Shown here in pieces: positions 17,715-28,559 of a DNA stretch of 64,000 nt. The stretch's first letter is position 1; every line of letters begins with the position of its first letter. The DNA is taken from NCBI RefSeq assembly GCF_025979705.1, contig NZ_CP110136.1:1550001-1614000 (forward strand), written 5' to 3'. Under the pieces are notes generated by a model, which did no database searches, was not told the DNA's origin, and saw nothing but the letters and a program-made list of their open reading frames with translations. A program made the translations under genes and the position numbers. Source of the DNA: Hymenobacter sp. YIM 151858-1 (GTDB lineage Bacteria > Bacteroidota > Bacteroidia > Cytophagales > Hymenobacteraceae).

Positions 17715-20042
17715 TTAGTCCTGCTCCTCGGGCACCACCGGCGGCACCGGGCCGGGCGTAAGCGGATCGGACTGCGCCACGGCCAACACCGGTTCGCCAG
17801 CGCCATCGAGGAGCTCATCGGTGTCCTCGTCGGGCAGCACCACTTCTTCGCCGGCAATCAGGCTGTCCTCCGAAGGCGCTACGGTTTCGCCTTCGGGCAC
17901 GCGGGCCATGGGCATAGCCGCCAGAAAATCCTGGTACAGGGCCGTGTCCTGCACCAAACCGTAGTTCTTCAGGTAGAACTCCTTGTGCAGGTTAAACACG
18001 GGCTCCCCGTCAACGGGGTGGCGCTTGATGTACGCCCCGTCCTCGCGCATCAGGTAGGTGTTGTAGTTGTCCTTCAGGTTGAAGTAGAGGATGTTGATGG
18101 CCTCGCGCAGCAGCTGCGGGTTCACGATGAGGAACAAGGCCTCGATGCGGCGGTCGAAGGAGCGCACCATCACGTCGGCCGAGCCCGAGTACACCTTGGG
18201 CTGGCCGCCGTGGTGGAAGTAGAACAAGCGCGTGTGCTCGAGGTATTCGCCCACAATGCTGCGCACCTCGATGTTTTCGCTTAGGCCCGGCCGGCCCGGG
18301 CGCAGGCAGCAAATGCCGCGCACAATCAGCCGGATGGGCACGCCCGCTTTCGAGGCCTTGTACAGCTCGTCGATGATGTCGCGGTCTTCCAGCGAATTCA
18401 TCTTCATCACGATGCCCGAAGGCAACCCGCGCTTGGCGTTGCGGCCCTCGTCGCGGATGAGCTGAATGAGCTGCTGGCGCATGTCCTTGGGCGCCGTAAT
18501 CAGGTACTCGTAGTCGTCGGGCTGCGAGTGGCCGGTAATTACGTTGAAGAACTCCGACACGTCGTGGCCATACACGTCGTTGGTCGTGAGCAGGCTTACG
18601 TCGGTGTAAAAGCGCGAGGTTTGCTCGTTGTAGTTGCCCGAGCCGATGTGCACGTAGCGCGTCACCTTCTCGCCCTCCTTCCGGATAATCATGGCCATCT
18701 TGGTGTGCGTCTTGTACTTGCTCACCCCGTAGATGACAAAGCAGCCGGCTTTTTCGAGCTTGGCGCCCTCGCGGATGTTGCGCTCCTCGTCGAAGCGCGC
18801 CTTCACCTCGAACAGCACCGATACGTGCTTGCCGTTTTCGGCTGCTTTCAGCAGGGCCGCGGTTACGCGCGAGTCATCGGCCAGGCGGTAAATGGTTTGC
18901 TTGATGCCCAGTACGTGCGGGTCTTCGGCGGCCTGCTCCAGCAGCTTCACCACCGGCTCAATGGAGTTGTACGGGTGGTGCAGCAGCACGTCGTGGTGCT
19001 TCAGGTACTCAAACAGGTTCTCGTCGGCACCCAGGGGCAAGCTCAGGGGCTGCACGGGCGCCAGCAACCTAGGCAGCTTGTCGCGGAAGCTAGGGTGGCG
19101 CACAATCTGGTTTACGCCGCGCAAGTCGATGAGCGAGCTGATAACGAACACGTTGCCGTTGTCAATCTTCCACCGCTCCTTCAGCACCTGCATCAGAATG
19201 TGCGAGGCATCGGGCTCCACCTCCAGGCGTACCACGCGGCCCCGTTTGCGCGTCTTCAGGCCTTGCTGAATTTCCTGGATAAAGTCGACATCGATGTCGT
19301 CGGATTCTTCGAGCGTAAAGTCGCCGTTGCGGGTGATGCGGAACAGCGTGGCCGACACGATATCGACGTTGCGGAACAGCTTGCCTAGGTTGGCGCGCAC
19401 GATTTCCTCGATGGGCACGAAGATGACCTTGTCCTTGCGCGTCAGCTCGAAAAAGCGCGCCAGGTTGGCCGGTATCTGCACGAAGGTGAGGCGCTCCTGC
19501 CCTTCTTCCGGCCCCTCGCCGCTCATGCGCGTTACCACGCCGAAGATGAGCAGCTGGTTCATCATCAGCGGAAAGCCGTGGTACGAGTCGTACACCATCG
19601 GCGTGAGCAGCGGAAACACCGTGTTCTTGAAGTAGCCGTCGGCTTTCTTCTGTTCCACTTCCGTCAGCTCATCCACCCGCAAAATATCGAAGCCGTTGCG
19701 CGCAAACAGCGGCCGCAGCTCCTGCAAATACGTCTGCGACTGATCGTGCACGAAGCGGTGCGCAAAGTCGAGCAGCTTGCGCCGGAACGGCAGCTCGCGC
19801 AGGCCCGAGTAGTCGACGCGCACCTTGCCGTAGTCGAGGTAGTTGTACAACGACCCCACCCGAATCATGAAGAACTCGTCGAGGTTGGAAGCCGTGATGC
19901 TCAGGAAACGCAGCCGATCGAGCACCGTGCGAGCCGAGTCGCGGGCTTGGTCGAGTACGCGGTAATTAAACCGTAACCAGCTCAGGTCGCGGCTGATGTA
20001 TTTGCTCTTGCGGATGAGGTCCGACGACTTAAACAGTTTCAT
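17715..20042 (-). CDS. ppk1: Polyphosphate kinase 1
   Basis: The 775-residue enzyme reversibly makes polyphosphate from ATP. The N-terminal PPK domain begins SRDLSWLRFNYRVLDQA. The catalytic core contains the phospho-His region YVHIGSGNYNEQTSRFYTDV and a second PLD-like block with GICCLRPGRPG. The C-terminal acidic tail of about 80 residues (rich in Glu, Asp and Pro) extends beyond the usual core of about 690 residues. It converges with ppx. The ATG at 20042 begins the conserved MKLF...RKSKYISRDLSW start. Confidence 0.96.
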   Translation of the reverse strand: MKLFKSSDLIRKSKYISRDLSWLRFNYRVLDQARDSARTVLDRLRFLSITASNLDEFFMIRVGSLYNYLDYGKVRVDYSGLRELPFRRKLLDFAHRFVHDQSQTYLQELRPLFARNGFDILRVDELTEVEQKKADGYFKNTVFPLLTPMVYDSYHGFPLMMNQLLIFGVVTRMSGEGPEEGQERLTFVQIPANLARFFELTRKDKVIFVPIEEIVRANLGKLFRNVDIVSATLFRITRNGDFTLEESDDIDVDFIQEIQQGLKTRKRGRVVRLEVEPDASHILMQVLKERWKIDNGNVFVISSLIDLRGVNQIVRHPSFRDKLPRLLAPVQPLSLPLGADENLFEYLKHHDVLLHHPYNSIEPVVKLLEQAAEDPHVLGIKQTIYRLADDSRVTAALLKAAENGKHVSVLFEVKARFDEERNIREGAKLEKAGCFVIYGVSKYKTHTKMAMIIRKEGEKVTRYVHIGSGNYNEQTSRFYTDVSLLTTNDVYGHDVSEFFNVITGHSQPDDYEYLITAPKDMRQQLIQLIRDEGRNAKRGLPSGIVMKMNSLEDRDIIDELYKASKAGVPIRLIVRGICCLRPGRPGLSENIEVRSIVGEYLEHTRLFYFHHGGQPKVYSGSADVMVRSFDRRIEALFLIVNPQLLREAINILYFNLKDNYNTYLMREDGAYIKRHPVDGEPVFNLHKEFYLKNYGLVQDTALYQDFLAAMPMARVPEGETVAPSEDSLIAGEEVVLPDEDTDELLDGAGEPVLAVAQSDPLTPGPVPPVVPEEQD

Positions 20043-20096
20043 AAAGTAGTAATCCTACCTGCGTATTCGGGCCAGGCGATACGGAGTTACGCAGAG

Positions 20097-20474
20097 TTAC
20101 GAAATAATGGCCGTGGCTTCAATTTCTACCTGCAGCCGCGGATCAATCAGGGCACTCACTTCCACGATGGTGGTGGCCGGCCGGATGGTATCGAACACCT
20201 CGCCGTGGGCGCGGCCTACCTCCTCCCAGCGCCGCATATCGGTAATGTAAATGCGCGTGCGCACCACGTGCTCCAGGCTCGCTCCGGCCTCGGCCAGCGC
20301 GTCCTTAATCTTCTCCAGTATGCGCTTGGTTTGCGAGTACACATCGCCGCCGGTAATGGTAGGCCCATCCTGCGCGGTGGTGCCTGCTACCTCTACTACG
20401 TTGCCAACGCGCACGGCGCGGGAGTAGCCAACGGTGTCCTCCCAAGGCGAATTTGATGTAATCAGTTGTCGCAT
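20097..20474 (-). CDS. Rid-family (YjgF/YER057c/UK114) protein lacking the deaminase Arg
   Basis: The 125-residue protein has the Rid fold blocks VAGTTAQDGP, QTKRILEKIKDALAEAGASLEHVV and RIYITDMRRWEEVGRAH. In RidA the Arg in the PARSCVEV block binds the 2-imino acid; here the block is PATTIVEV, so the Arg is replaced by Thr. By family knowledge, Rid subgroups without this Arg do not deaminate 2-aminoacrylate and have other, mostly unknown, roles. It lies between gyrB and ppk1 in the same direction but after the gyrB terminator, so it probably has its own promoter. Confidence 0.88.
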   Translation of the reverse strand: MRQLITSNSPWEDTVGYSRAVRVGNVVEVAGTTAQDGPTITGGDVYSQTKRILEKIKDALAEAGASLEHVVRTRIYITDMRRWEEVGRAHGEVFDTIRPATTIVEVSALIDPRLQVEIEATAIIS

Positions 20475-20581
20475 TGTGCTTGTCTTATTTGTCGGGCGGG
20501 CCGTGGGTAGTTGGCCGACTGGCCCGCCGGTTGCCGGGTGGCCATTAGCTACGCTTGGGCCCCGCCCGCCACTGAAATTTT

Positions 20582-20597
20582 ACTCGGCATGCCGAGT
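20582..20597. repeat. 16-bp perfect palindrome
   Basis: ACTCGGCATGCCGAGT reads the same on both strands and lies just downstream of the gyrB terminator. It shares 12 nt with the motif at 16580. Confidence 0.5.
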
Positions 20598-20604
20598 GTG
20601 CAAC

Positions 20605-20631
20605 AAAAAAGCCCGCGCAAGGCGGGCTTTT
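20605..20631 (-). terminator. Intrinsic terminator of gyrB
   Basis: On the reverse strand AAAAGCCCGC, a 5-nt loop and GCGGGCTTTTTT form a classic terminator 16 nt after the gyrB stop. Confidence 0.85.
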
Positions 20632-20646
20632 CTGGCTGCAAGCTGC

Positions 20647-22638
<1,992 letters not shown>

Positions 22639-22862
22639 TTAAAGTTCAGCTCCTGTATAACACGCGAAGATACCGAAACATCCCTTTTTTACTAGATTTA
22701 ACCGGCTTTTCCGGTGAGAAAAACCCAAAAATAAAGGCCGCTCCGGATTACCCGAAACGGCCCTTGCTGTGGCAACCAACAGCGCCCTCAAAAAGCCAGG
22801 CCGTACAGCCCTGAAAGCCACCGCCGAACCTAGGGCCGGTGCCGCGGTTGCGGCTGCTTTGG

Positions 22863-24263
22863 CTACCGAATTACCAGCTTGCGCACCAGCGTCCCCTTGT
22901 TGGTTTCGACCTGCAGGTTGTAGAGGCCGGCTTTGTGCTGGCTCAGGTCGATGAGCACCTCCTGCGAGGTGGCTGCCGTTGGCTGCAGGGTGGCGCTGTA
23001 CACCTCCCGACCTAGGGCATCGGCTACTTGCAGGCGGCGCACGCGCAGGTTGGGCTCGCCCAGGCTCAGCTGAAACAGGCCGCTGGCGCTGGGGTTGGGG
23101 AAAGCCTTAACGGCCGCATCGGTAGCCACACTTACCCGCGTAGACGAGATTACCGAGTTGAGCTTGAACATGCCGCCGGTGCTGGCGCTGCCCGCCTCGC
23201 CGGTAAAGCCCCCGGTGTAGCCGATGGAAGGGCTCAGCATGTCGATTTCGAACTGGTACTTGCCGATGTCCATGTTCGTCCAGGTTTGGCCGCCGTCGCG
23301 CGAAATGGAGCTGCCGAAATCGTTGATGCTGCTGGCCTGCCGCACGTTCTGGCCCACGCTGATGTAGGTATTGGGCAGCCCGGGCACGGCATCGAGCCCA
23401 AACACCCGTAGCGGCCCCGTGTAGTTGAGGGTGCTGCTGGTGGCCCCGCCATCGGTGGTGCTGGCCAACGAAAAGCCTGTGTTCAGGAGGCCGCGCTGGG
23501 CATCGGTAAACGCAATGTTGAGAATAGCGCCGGTAATGGGCGTGTTGTAGGCGGCCCAGGTGGCGCCTCGGTCAGTCGATTTGAGCAGGCGGGCGCCGGC
23601 GTTGTTGGAGCCCAGGGTGCTCAGCCAAATGGTATTGCCCAGCACAAAGTACGAGCCCGTCATGCCGTATTCGGTGGCACTGGCCGAGGTGGGCGCGTTG
23701 CTCACGCGCGTCCAGGTGGTGCCGCCGTTGGCGGTGGTGTATATCTCGAACTGCGCGCCGGCGCCGCCGGGGTTCGGGTCGCCGAATGCCACGCCCTGGT
23801 TGGCGTCGAAGAAGTGTACCACGTTCGGGTAGGCATCGTCGCCGCTGAAGGTGGCGGTGGCCTGCCGCGTCCAGCTTTGGCCGCCGTTGGTGGTTTTGTA
23901 GATGCCGGGTGCCGTGGCGGTTTCGGTGGCCGCGAAGGCCGCTACCCAGGCCGTGTTGGCATCCACGGCGCTGATGTTGGCCACGCTCAGCCCCGCCGGC
24001 AGGCCGGTGAGCTGGCCGCCCGTCCAGGTGTTGCCGCCGTCGGTCGAGCGGGCGTAGCGGTTCACGAGGGCGTCTTCCGCATTTTCGCTGAGCAGTACCC
24101 ACACGGTAGAGGCGTTTACGGCCGTAACCTGCTCCACAATGTGGTTGGCCGGCACGGCGTTGGCGCCGAAGTTTTGCGCAATCCAGAACGGGGTGCTGCC
24201 CTGGCCCAGCGCGGCGGTGCAAGCCAGCATGGCGCCGGCCAGCGAGAGTAGGAGTTGTTTCAT
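22863..24263 (-). CDS. Secreted beta-propeller protein with type A T9SS sorting domain
   Basis: The 466-residue protein begins with a signal peptide (MKQLLLSLAGAMLACTAALGQ). The body is a sortilin/Ycf48-like propeller with repeated Asp-box-like motifs such as STDGGNTWTGG, TTNGGQSWTR, TANGGTTWTR, STDRGATWAA and SRDGGQTWTN. The last 80 residues form a Por secretion-system C-terminal domain (VKAFPNPSASGLFQLSL ... GLYNLQVETNKGTLVRKLVIR), which directs export through T9SS and surface attachment. The function of the propeller is unknown; binding or glycan hydrolysis is possible. The true start is the ATG at 24263 because it begins the signal peptide. Confidence 0.88.
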   Translation of the reverse strand: MKQLLLSLAGAMLACTAALGQGSTPFWIAQNFGANAVPANHIVEQVTAVNASTVWVLLSENAEDALVNRYARSTDGGNTWTGGQLTGLPAGLSVANISAVDANTAWVAAFAATETATAPGIYKTTNGGQSWTRQATATFSGDDAYPNVVHFFDANQGVAFGDPNPGGAGAQFEIYTTANGGTTWTRVSNAPTSASATEYGMTGSYFVLGNTIWLSTLGSNNAGARLLKSTDRGATWAAYNTPITGAILNIAFTDAQRGLLNTGFSLASTTDGGATSSTLNYTGPLRVFGLDAVPGLPNTYISVGQNVRQASSINDFGSSISRDGGQTWTNMDIGKYQFEIDMLSPSIGYTGGFTGEAGSASTGGMFKLNSVISSTRVSVATDAAVKAFPNPSASGLFQLSLGEPNLRVRRLQVADALGREVYSATLQPTAATSQEVLIDLSQHKAGLYNLQVETNKGTLVRKLVIR

Positions 24264-24522
24264 GGCAACGAGTACGTGGATGGTGGTGAGTCCGGCGGCG
24301 GGGCAAACGGGCAGGCACAAGCAAAGCCAACTACCGACGCGGAAAATGAAAGTACGCATAATTATATTTCATAACTTATATAAAACAGGATTTGGCAGCT
24401 TATCCAGGCTTCCGAGATACTTACAAGCAGCCCCGCTTGTTAGGCCCTAGGTGGTTGCCAGCCCAAGGCCCGAATGGAGCAGCAGCGCGCATCCGGCAAA
24501 ATTTTCAGTTGATTTGAAGTCT

Positions 24523-24915
24523 GTGAGCCTGTTTCGTTCTGCCATATTCGCCCTCAGCTGCACGTGGCTTGTTGCCATGTTCATGGGTGCGTCGCCCGCG
24601 GGCAATTTGGCCGAACCGACCGGTACGCGCTCCGGCAACCACGTGCTGCGCCAACAGCAGGGCCGGCCGCACAGCCGCCAGGCCCTGCAGCAACACGATT
24701 ACCTACGCTCCGACCAGGCGCACGGCGTGCAGCGGCTTACGCTGCCCCTGCCCGAGCGCAAGCTGCCGTGGTTGCCTACGCTGTCATCACTTTCGTTGCT
24801 GGTTGGCAAGCGGTGGGTGGTGGTATCGCCCGAGGTGCAGCTGAGCACCGCAGCCGTACCGGCTTTTTTTCGGTTGCGGCTGCTGCGGGCGTCCATCTAC
24901 CCCAATGCTCCCTAG
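24523..24915 (+). CDS. Hypothetical exported protein
   Basis: I do not recognise this 130-residue frame. It has a hydrophobic N-terminal segment (SAIFALSCTWLVAMFMGASPAG) like a signal peptide, then a polar region and a C-terminal hydrophobic/basic stretch ending in SIYPNAP. No ATG precedes the signal segment, so a GTG at 24523 is the preferred start; another GTG at 24451 would add 24 polar residues. The composition is like its neighbours. It may be a small secreted protein. Confidence 0.5.
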   Translation: MSLFRSAIFALSCTWLVAMFMGASPAGNLAEPTGTRSGNHVLRQQQGRPHSRQALQQHDYLRSDQAHGVQRLTLPLPERKLPWLPTLSSLSLLVGKRWVVVSPEVQLSTAAVPAFFRLRLLRASIYPNAP

Positions 24916-25093
24916 GTAGGATTTCCGGTTTCGCTACACCAGGCCTGCGCCGTGCGCAGGGGGCCTGGCTTTGCCCAATTGGTTTCATCCCGCGGCCGCT
25001 CGCGTTGCATTGGCCGCTGCTACCCGCGCATGTGCCCTAGGTAGCGGCGTGGCAATGCACTGCGGGCAGGCGTGCGGGCATCCTTCCTAGCTT

Positions 25094-26056
25094 ATGCTCA
25101 TTCAGCAACTCTTGCTTGAACGCCTCCGGCGGCAGCGCCAACAACGGCCTGCCCCGGCGGTTTCGCCCCCTATCCGGTGGGGTTATTTACTCTCGCGGCC
25201 GTGGTTTCGGCGCCAGCTCGTTCAATTACTTATGCTGGTAACCGGCGTGTTTTCGGCTGCCTTCGGCCTGAAGGGCTTTTTGTTGCCCAACGACTTCATC
25301 GACGGCGGCGTAACGGGCATTTCGCTGCTGGTTAATCAGCTTTCCGGCGTTTCGCTTTCGGTGCTGATCGTGGTCATCAACGTGCCCTTCATCGTGATGG
25401 GCTACTACCAGCTGGGCCGGGGCTTCGCCGTCAAAACCCTGGTTACCATTCTGGGGCTGGCCGTGGTGCTGCTGCTGGTTAGTTTCCCGACGCCCACGCA
25501 GGATAAGCTGCTGATTGCCGTGTTTGGCGGTTTCTTCCTGGGTGCCGGCATCGGCCTGGCCGTGCGGGGCGGCGCCGTGCTCGATGGCACCGAGGTGCTG
25601 GCCGTGTACCTAAGCAAGAAAACGCCCCTCAGCGTTGGCGACATCATCCTGTGCATCAACCTGATCATCTTCGGGGCGGCGGCCTTGTTGCTCTCCGTCG
25701 AAACGGCGCTGTACTCCATTCTGGCCTACCTCTCGGCGGCCAAAACCGTCGACTTCATCATCGAGGGCATCGAAGAGTACACCGGCGTTACGATTATTTC
25801 GGCGCGCAGCGAGGCCATCCGCATCATGGTAACCGAGCAGCTGGGGCGCGGCGCCACGGTATACGCCGGCAAGCGCGGCTACGGCTCGCACGGCCACCAA
25901 AGCCAAAGCATCGACATTGTTTTCACGGTGGTAACGCGCCTGGAAGTAACGCAGCTCATGGATGCCATCGACAAGATTGACCGCCAGGCTTTTGTGGTGA
26001 TGCACAGCGTGCGCGATACGCGCGGCGGCATGGTGAAAAAGCGCCCGCTGCACTAA
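25094..26056 (+). CDS. YitT family membrane protein (DUF161/DUF2179)
   Basis: The 320-residue protein has five to six membrane segments between residues 45 and 210, including LLMLVTGVFSAAFGLKGFLLPNDF-type sequence and GGVTGISLLVNQL, the DUF161 signature. The C-terminal 90 residues form the soluble DUF2179 domain (VTIISARSEAIRIMV ... AFVVMHSVRDTRGG). The role of YitT proteins is unclear, possibly transport. The first 40 residues are basic and Pro-rich. Confidence 0.88.
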   Translation: MLIQQLLLERLRRQRQQRPAPAVSPPIRWGYLLSRPWFRRQLVQLLMLVTGVFSAAFGLKGFLLPNDFIDGGVTGISLLVNQLSGVSLSVLIVVINVPFIVMGYYQLGRGFAVKTLVTILGLAVVLLLVSFPTPTQDKLLIAVFGGFFLGAGIGLAVRGGAVLDGTEVLAVYLSKKTPLSVGDIILCINLIIFGAAALLLSVETALYSILAYLSAAKTVDFIIEGIEEYTGVTIISARSEAIRIMVTEQLGRGATVYAGKRGYGSHGHQSQSIDIVFTVVTRLEVTQLMDAIDKIDRQAFVVMHSVRDTRGGMVKKRPLH

Positions 26057-26188
26057 CAAATTTTGGCTGGCCCTTCCGCTCCACCACGCAAAGTCAGCCT
26101 TCCGCGTATCGCCAAAGCTGCCCTAAATGCCGAAGCTGGCGTTTTATTTGCTGCTTTTAAGGCTACACCTTTTCCTTCTCCCCCGATT

Positions 26189-26755
26189 ATGGGCAAACAT
26201 TTGCTGCTCAGTATTGGCCTGATGGTGCTTACAGCGGGCACAGCCGTTGGCCAGCGCCCCAACAACGATGGCTTTCAGCGGCGCAACGGGCAAATGCACG
26301 TGCTGCGCAACGGCCAGTTGCGCCCGATGCAGCACGACGTGGCTTTGCCCAACGGCTCGGTTATCACCAAGGATGGCTTTGTGGTAGATGCCCGTGGCCA
26401 GCGCACCGAGTTACGCGAAGGCCAGGGCTGCGACCTCAAGGGCAACGCGGTGGGCGTGGTGCCTGCTGCCGGTGGCCTGGCCCTGGCCTCGCCAAGCAAG
26501 CGTCGCCAGGCATACACCGCTTACCCAGCCGCCGAACAGGTTCGGGCCGTGCTGGAAGACTTCCTGGGTGGAGACGACGAGCACGGCTACGAGGACGGCG
26601 AGTACGATAAAAAGCACGCTGAGAAAGCGCGCGAAAGGCGCAAAAAGCAGGAGGAATGGCTGCGCGAGGAAGCCAAACGCCGCGAAGAACACGAGCGCGA
26701 AGGCGGCAAAAAACGGAAAGAAAAATGGAAGGGCCGGAAAGGCTGGGATGATTGA
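26189..26755 (+). CDS. DUF6799-like secreted protein with charged helical tail
   Basis: The 188-residue protein has a signal peptide (MGKHLLLSIGLMVLTAGTAVGQ), a repeated pattern around NGQMHVLRNGQLRPMQHDV and LPNGSVITKDGFVVD that I associate with DUF6799 proteins of Hymenobacter, and a C-terminal stretch of about 60 residues almost wholly Lys, Arg, Glu and Trp (KKQEEWLREEAKRREEH), probably a single helix. The start at 26189 gives the signal peptide. Function unknown. It converges with the next gene across an unusual 27-bp palindrome. Confidence 0.7.
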   Translation: MGKHLLLSIGLMVLTAGTAVGQRPNNDGFQRRNGQMHVLRNGQLRPMQHDVALPNGSVITKDGFVVDARGQRTELREGQGCDLKGNAVGVVPAAGGLALASPSKRRQAYTAYPAAEQVRAVLEDFLGGDDEHGYEDGEYDKKHAEKARERRKKQEEWLREEAKRREEHEREGGKKRKEKWKGRKGWDD

Positions 26756-26774
26756 TTATTGTGCACTAGCACCT

Positions 26775-26831
26775 CCCCGAACAGCAACGGCCGCCCGCTA
26801 CTATGTAGCGGGCGGCCGTTGCTGTTCGGGG
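26775..26831. repeat. Perfect 27-bp-stem palindrome between convergent genes
   Basis: Arms 26775-26801 and 26805-26831 are fully complementary with a 3-nt loop TAT. Neither side has a U-tract, so it is not a standard terminator; an RNase III-type processing site or an exonuclease barrier for both transcripts is plausible. Confidence 0.8.
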
Positions 26832-26841
26832 CTTAGGTAAG

Positions 26842-27375
26842 CTAACCTCGGGGGAAGAGAATTTCCAGAATATCCTGCACCACAGTACCTGGGCGGCGGC
26901 GTTCCTCCTCGCGCCAGTCGTACTCGGCGTCGTAGGCTTGGTCGCCGTGCAAAATAAAGGCACCGGGCTCCAGACGTCGGCCAACCAGGCTGCGGCAATC
27001 GGTAGGCGGTGGCTGATGGCCGGGCGGGCGGTTGGGGTACCAAACGCGGCATTGGCCAGGGGGCGGGTAGTGCCCGCGCGGTACGCCCTCGAGGCGCCGC
27101 GGCCCTGCACTGCCGGCAGGCGGAAAAATCACCCGGCCCAAAATGCCACCTACCGAGCCCCTGCGGGTATCGTACCGGTCGTTGTCGCGCCCTTCGTGGC
27201 GGCGCTTGTCATCGTCCTTGTACCGGTCTTTGGCTTCCTTCTCTTTGTATTTATACTCTTTGTCCTTGTCGCCCTTGTACTCTTTCTTGTCTTTATCGTG
27301 GCCGCGCCCTTGCGCGAGCACGGCAGGCCCCGAAGCGAACGATATGCCAAGGGCAAGCAGCAGAGTGGGTTTCAT
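26842..27375 (-). CDS. Exported protein with GHYPPPGQCRVWYPNRPPG motif
   Basis: The 177-residue protein starts with a signal peptide (MKPTLLLALGISFASGPAVLAQ), followed by a highly charged Lys/Asp/Glu/Tyr/Arg stretch of about 50 residues and a conserved-looking block GHYPPPGQCRVWYP then RPPGHQPPPTDC. I have seen this Cys/Pro block in other exported proteins of Gram-negative bacteria, but no function is known to me; the two Cys may form a disulphide. The ATG at 27375 fits the signal peptide. The C-terminus is acidic/basic (YDWREEERRRPG). Confidence 0.7.
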   Translation of the reverse strand: MKPTLLLALGISFASGPAVLAQGRGHDKDKKEYKGDKDKEYKYKEKEAKDRYKDDDKRRHEGRDNDRYDTRRGSVGGILGRVIFPPAGSAGPRRLEGVPRGHYPPPGQCRVWYPNRPPGHQPPPTDCRSLVGRRLEPGAFILHGDQAYDAEYDWREEERRRPGTVVQDILEILFPRG

Positions 27376-27472
27376 GAGGTTGCGGAAATGATGTACCGGT
27401 GCGGGGTACAAAGTTTGGGCCAGATGCGCAGCAGGCCATAGCCTCCCCGGCCAGCGCCCCGCCTTACAGCAC

Positions 27473-28267
27473 TTAGGCGGCCAGGTACAGCTCCATCGCT
27501 TCGGCGGTTTCCGACGGGGCACTAAGTTGAGGGCAGTGGCCCGCAACGGGCAAGGTTATGAGCCGCGAAGCCGGAATATTGGCCTGTAGAAAATCCCCTA
27601 CTTCGGGCGGAGCAATCAAATCCTGTTCGCACTGCAGCAGCAAGCACGGAATGGGTATCTGGGCTACGTCCTGGCGGTTGTCGGAGAGAAAAGTGACGCG
27701 CGCGAATTGACGGGCAATGGCCGGGTTGGTTTGGCAAAGGCTGTGCGTAAGCTCGGCAGCCAACGAGGGCCGGTCGGGGGCGCCCATAATGAACGGGCCA
27801 AAGGTGTCGGCCCAGCTTACGTAGTCGCGCTCCATAAACTGCAGCATGGCCTCCAGATCGGCGCGCTCAAAACCGCCGTGGTACCCGTTCACGTTCATGT
27901 AGCAAGGCGAAGCCCCAATCATAATGGCGTGCCTGAACTGCTCGGGGCGGGCAATGGCGGCCAGGGCTCCGATCATAGCCCCTACCGAATGCCCCACCAG
28001 CACCGGCTGCTCGAGTTGCAGCTGCTCACAAATTTCCAACAGATCGTCGGCGTAGCTCTGCAGGCTGTTGTATTTCTCGGGCATGTAGGCTTCGCTGGCC
28101 GATAAACCGGCTCCTACATGATCGTACAGCACCATTTTGTAGGATTGGGAAAACGCGGGCAGCAGGTAGCGCCACATGGTTTGGTCGCAGCCAAAGCCAT
28201 TCACAAACAGCAGGGTTTGCTCTCCTTTCCCAAGCACATGCACGTTATTGCGCTGGATAATATTCAT
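27473..28267 (-). CDS. RsbQ-like alpha/beta hydrolase
   Basis: The 264-residue protein aligns closely from memory with Bacillus RsbQ: VNGFGCDQTMWRYLLPAF, YDHVGAGLS, the nucleophile VGHSVGAMIGALAA, SPCYMNVNGYHGGFE, PAIARQFARVTFLSDNRQD and the catalytic His in GHCPQLSAP. RsbQ-type enzymes (related to KAI2/D14 receptors) bind small butenolide-like or other hydrophobic ligands; in Bacillus RsbQ feeds the phosphatase RsbP. No RsbP or PAS-phosphatase gene adjoins here, so the signalling role is open. The ATG at 28267 matches the family start. Confidence 0.88.
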   Translation of the reverse strand: MNIIQRNNVHVLGKGEQTLLFVNGFGCDQTMWRYLLPAFSQSYKMVLYDHVGAGLSASEAYMPEKYNSLQSYADDLLEICEQLQLEQPVLVGHSVGAMIGALAAIARPEQFRHAIMIGASPCYMNVNGYHGGFERADLEAMLQFMERDYVSWADTFGPFIMGAPDRPSLAAELTHSLCQTNPAIARQFARVTFLSDNRQDVAQIPIPCLLLQCEQDLIAPPEVGDFLQANIPASRLITLPVAGHCPQLSAPSETAEAMELYLAA

Positions 28268-28559
28268 AAGCGCGATGCCGAATTGGATAAATAGTCTGAA
28301 ATACGGATGGGTGCGGCCTGAAAATATACCCAACTAAAACTTGGAATACAACCATTTTGGCCAGGCCTTGGTGGCCTAACAAGTTTGCCCGGGCAAATAA
28401 CTCCCGAAAAGCCCCGGCAAATCAAACTGCTTCCCATCACCGACCAAAAGCCAATTGAGCAAGCGACCACCTGGCCTGGCATTCGGGCCTGAGGCAAACC
28501 CAGTTTTGCCAAATACGTTAGCAGCCGGTAAATTAGCCCAAATTTTTAGCTAATCTGCA

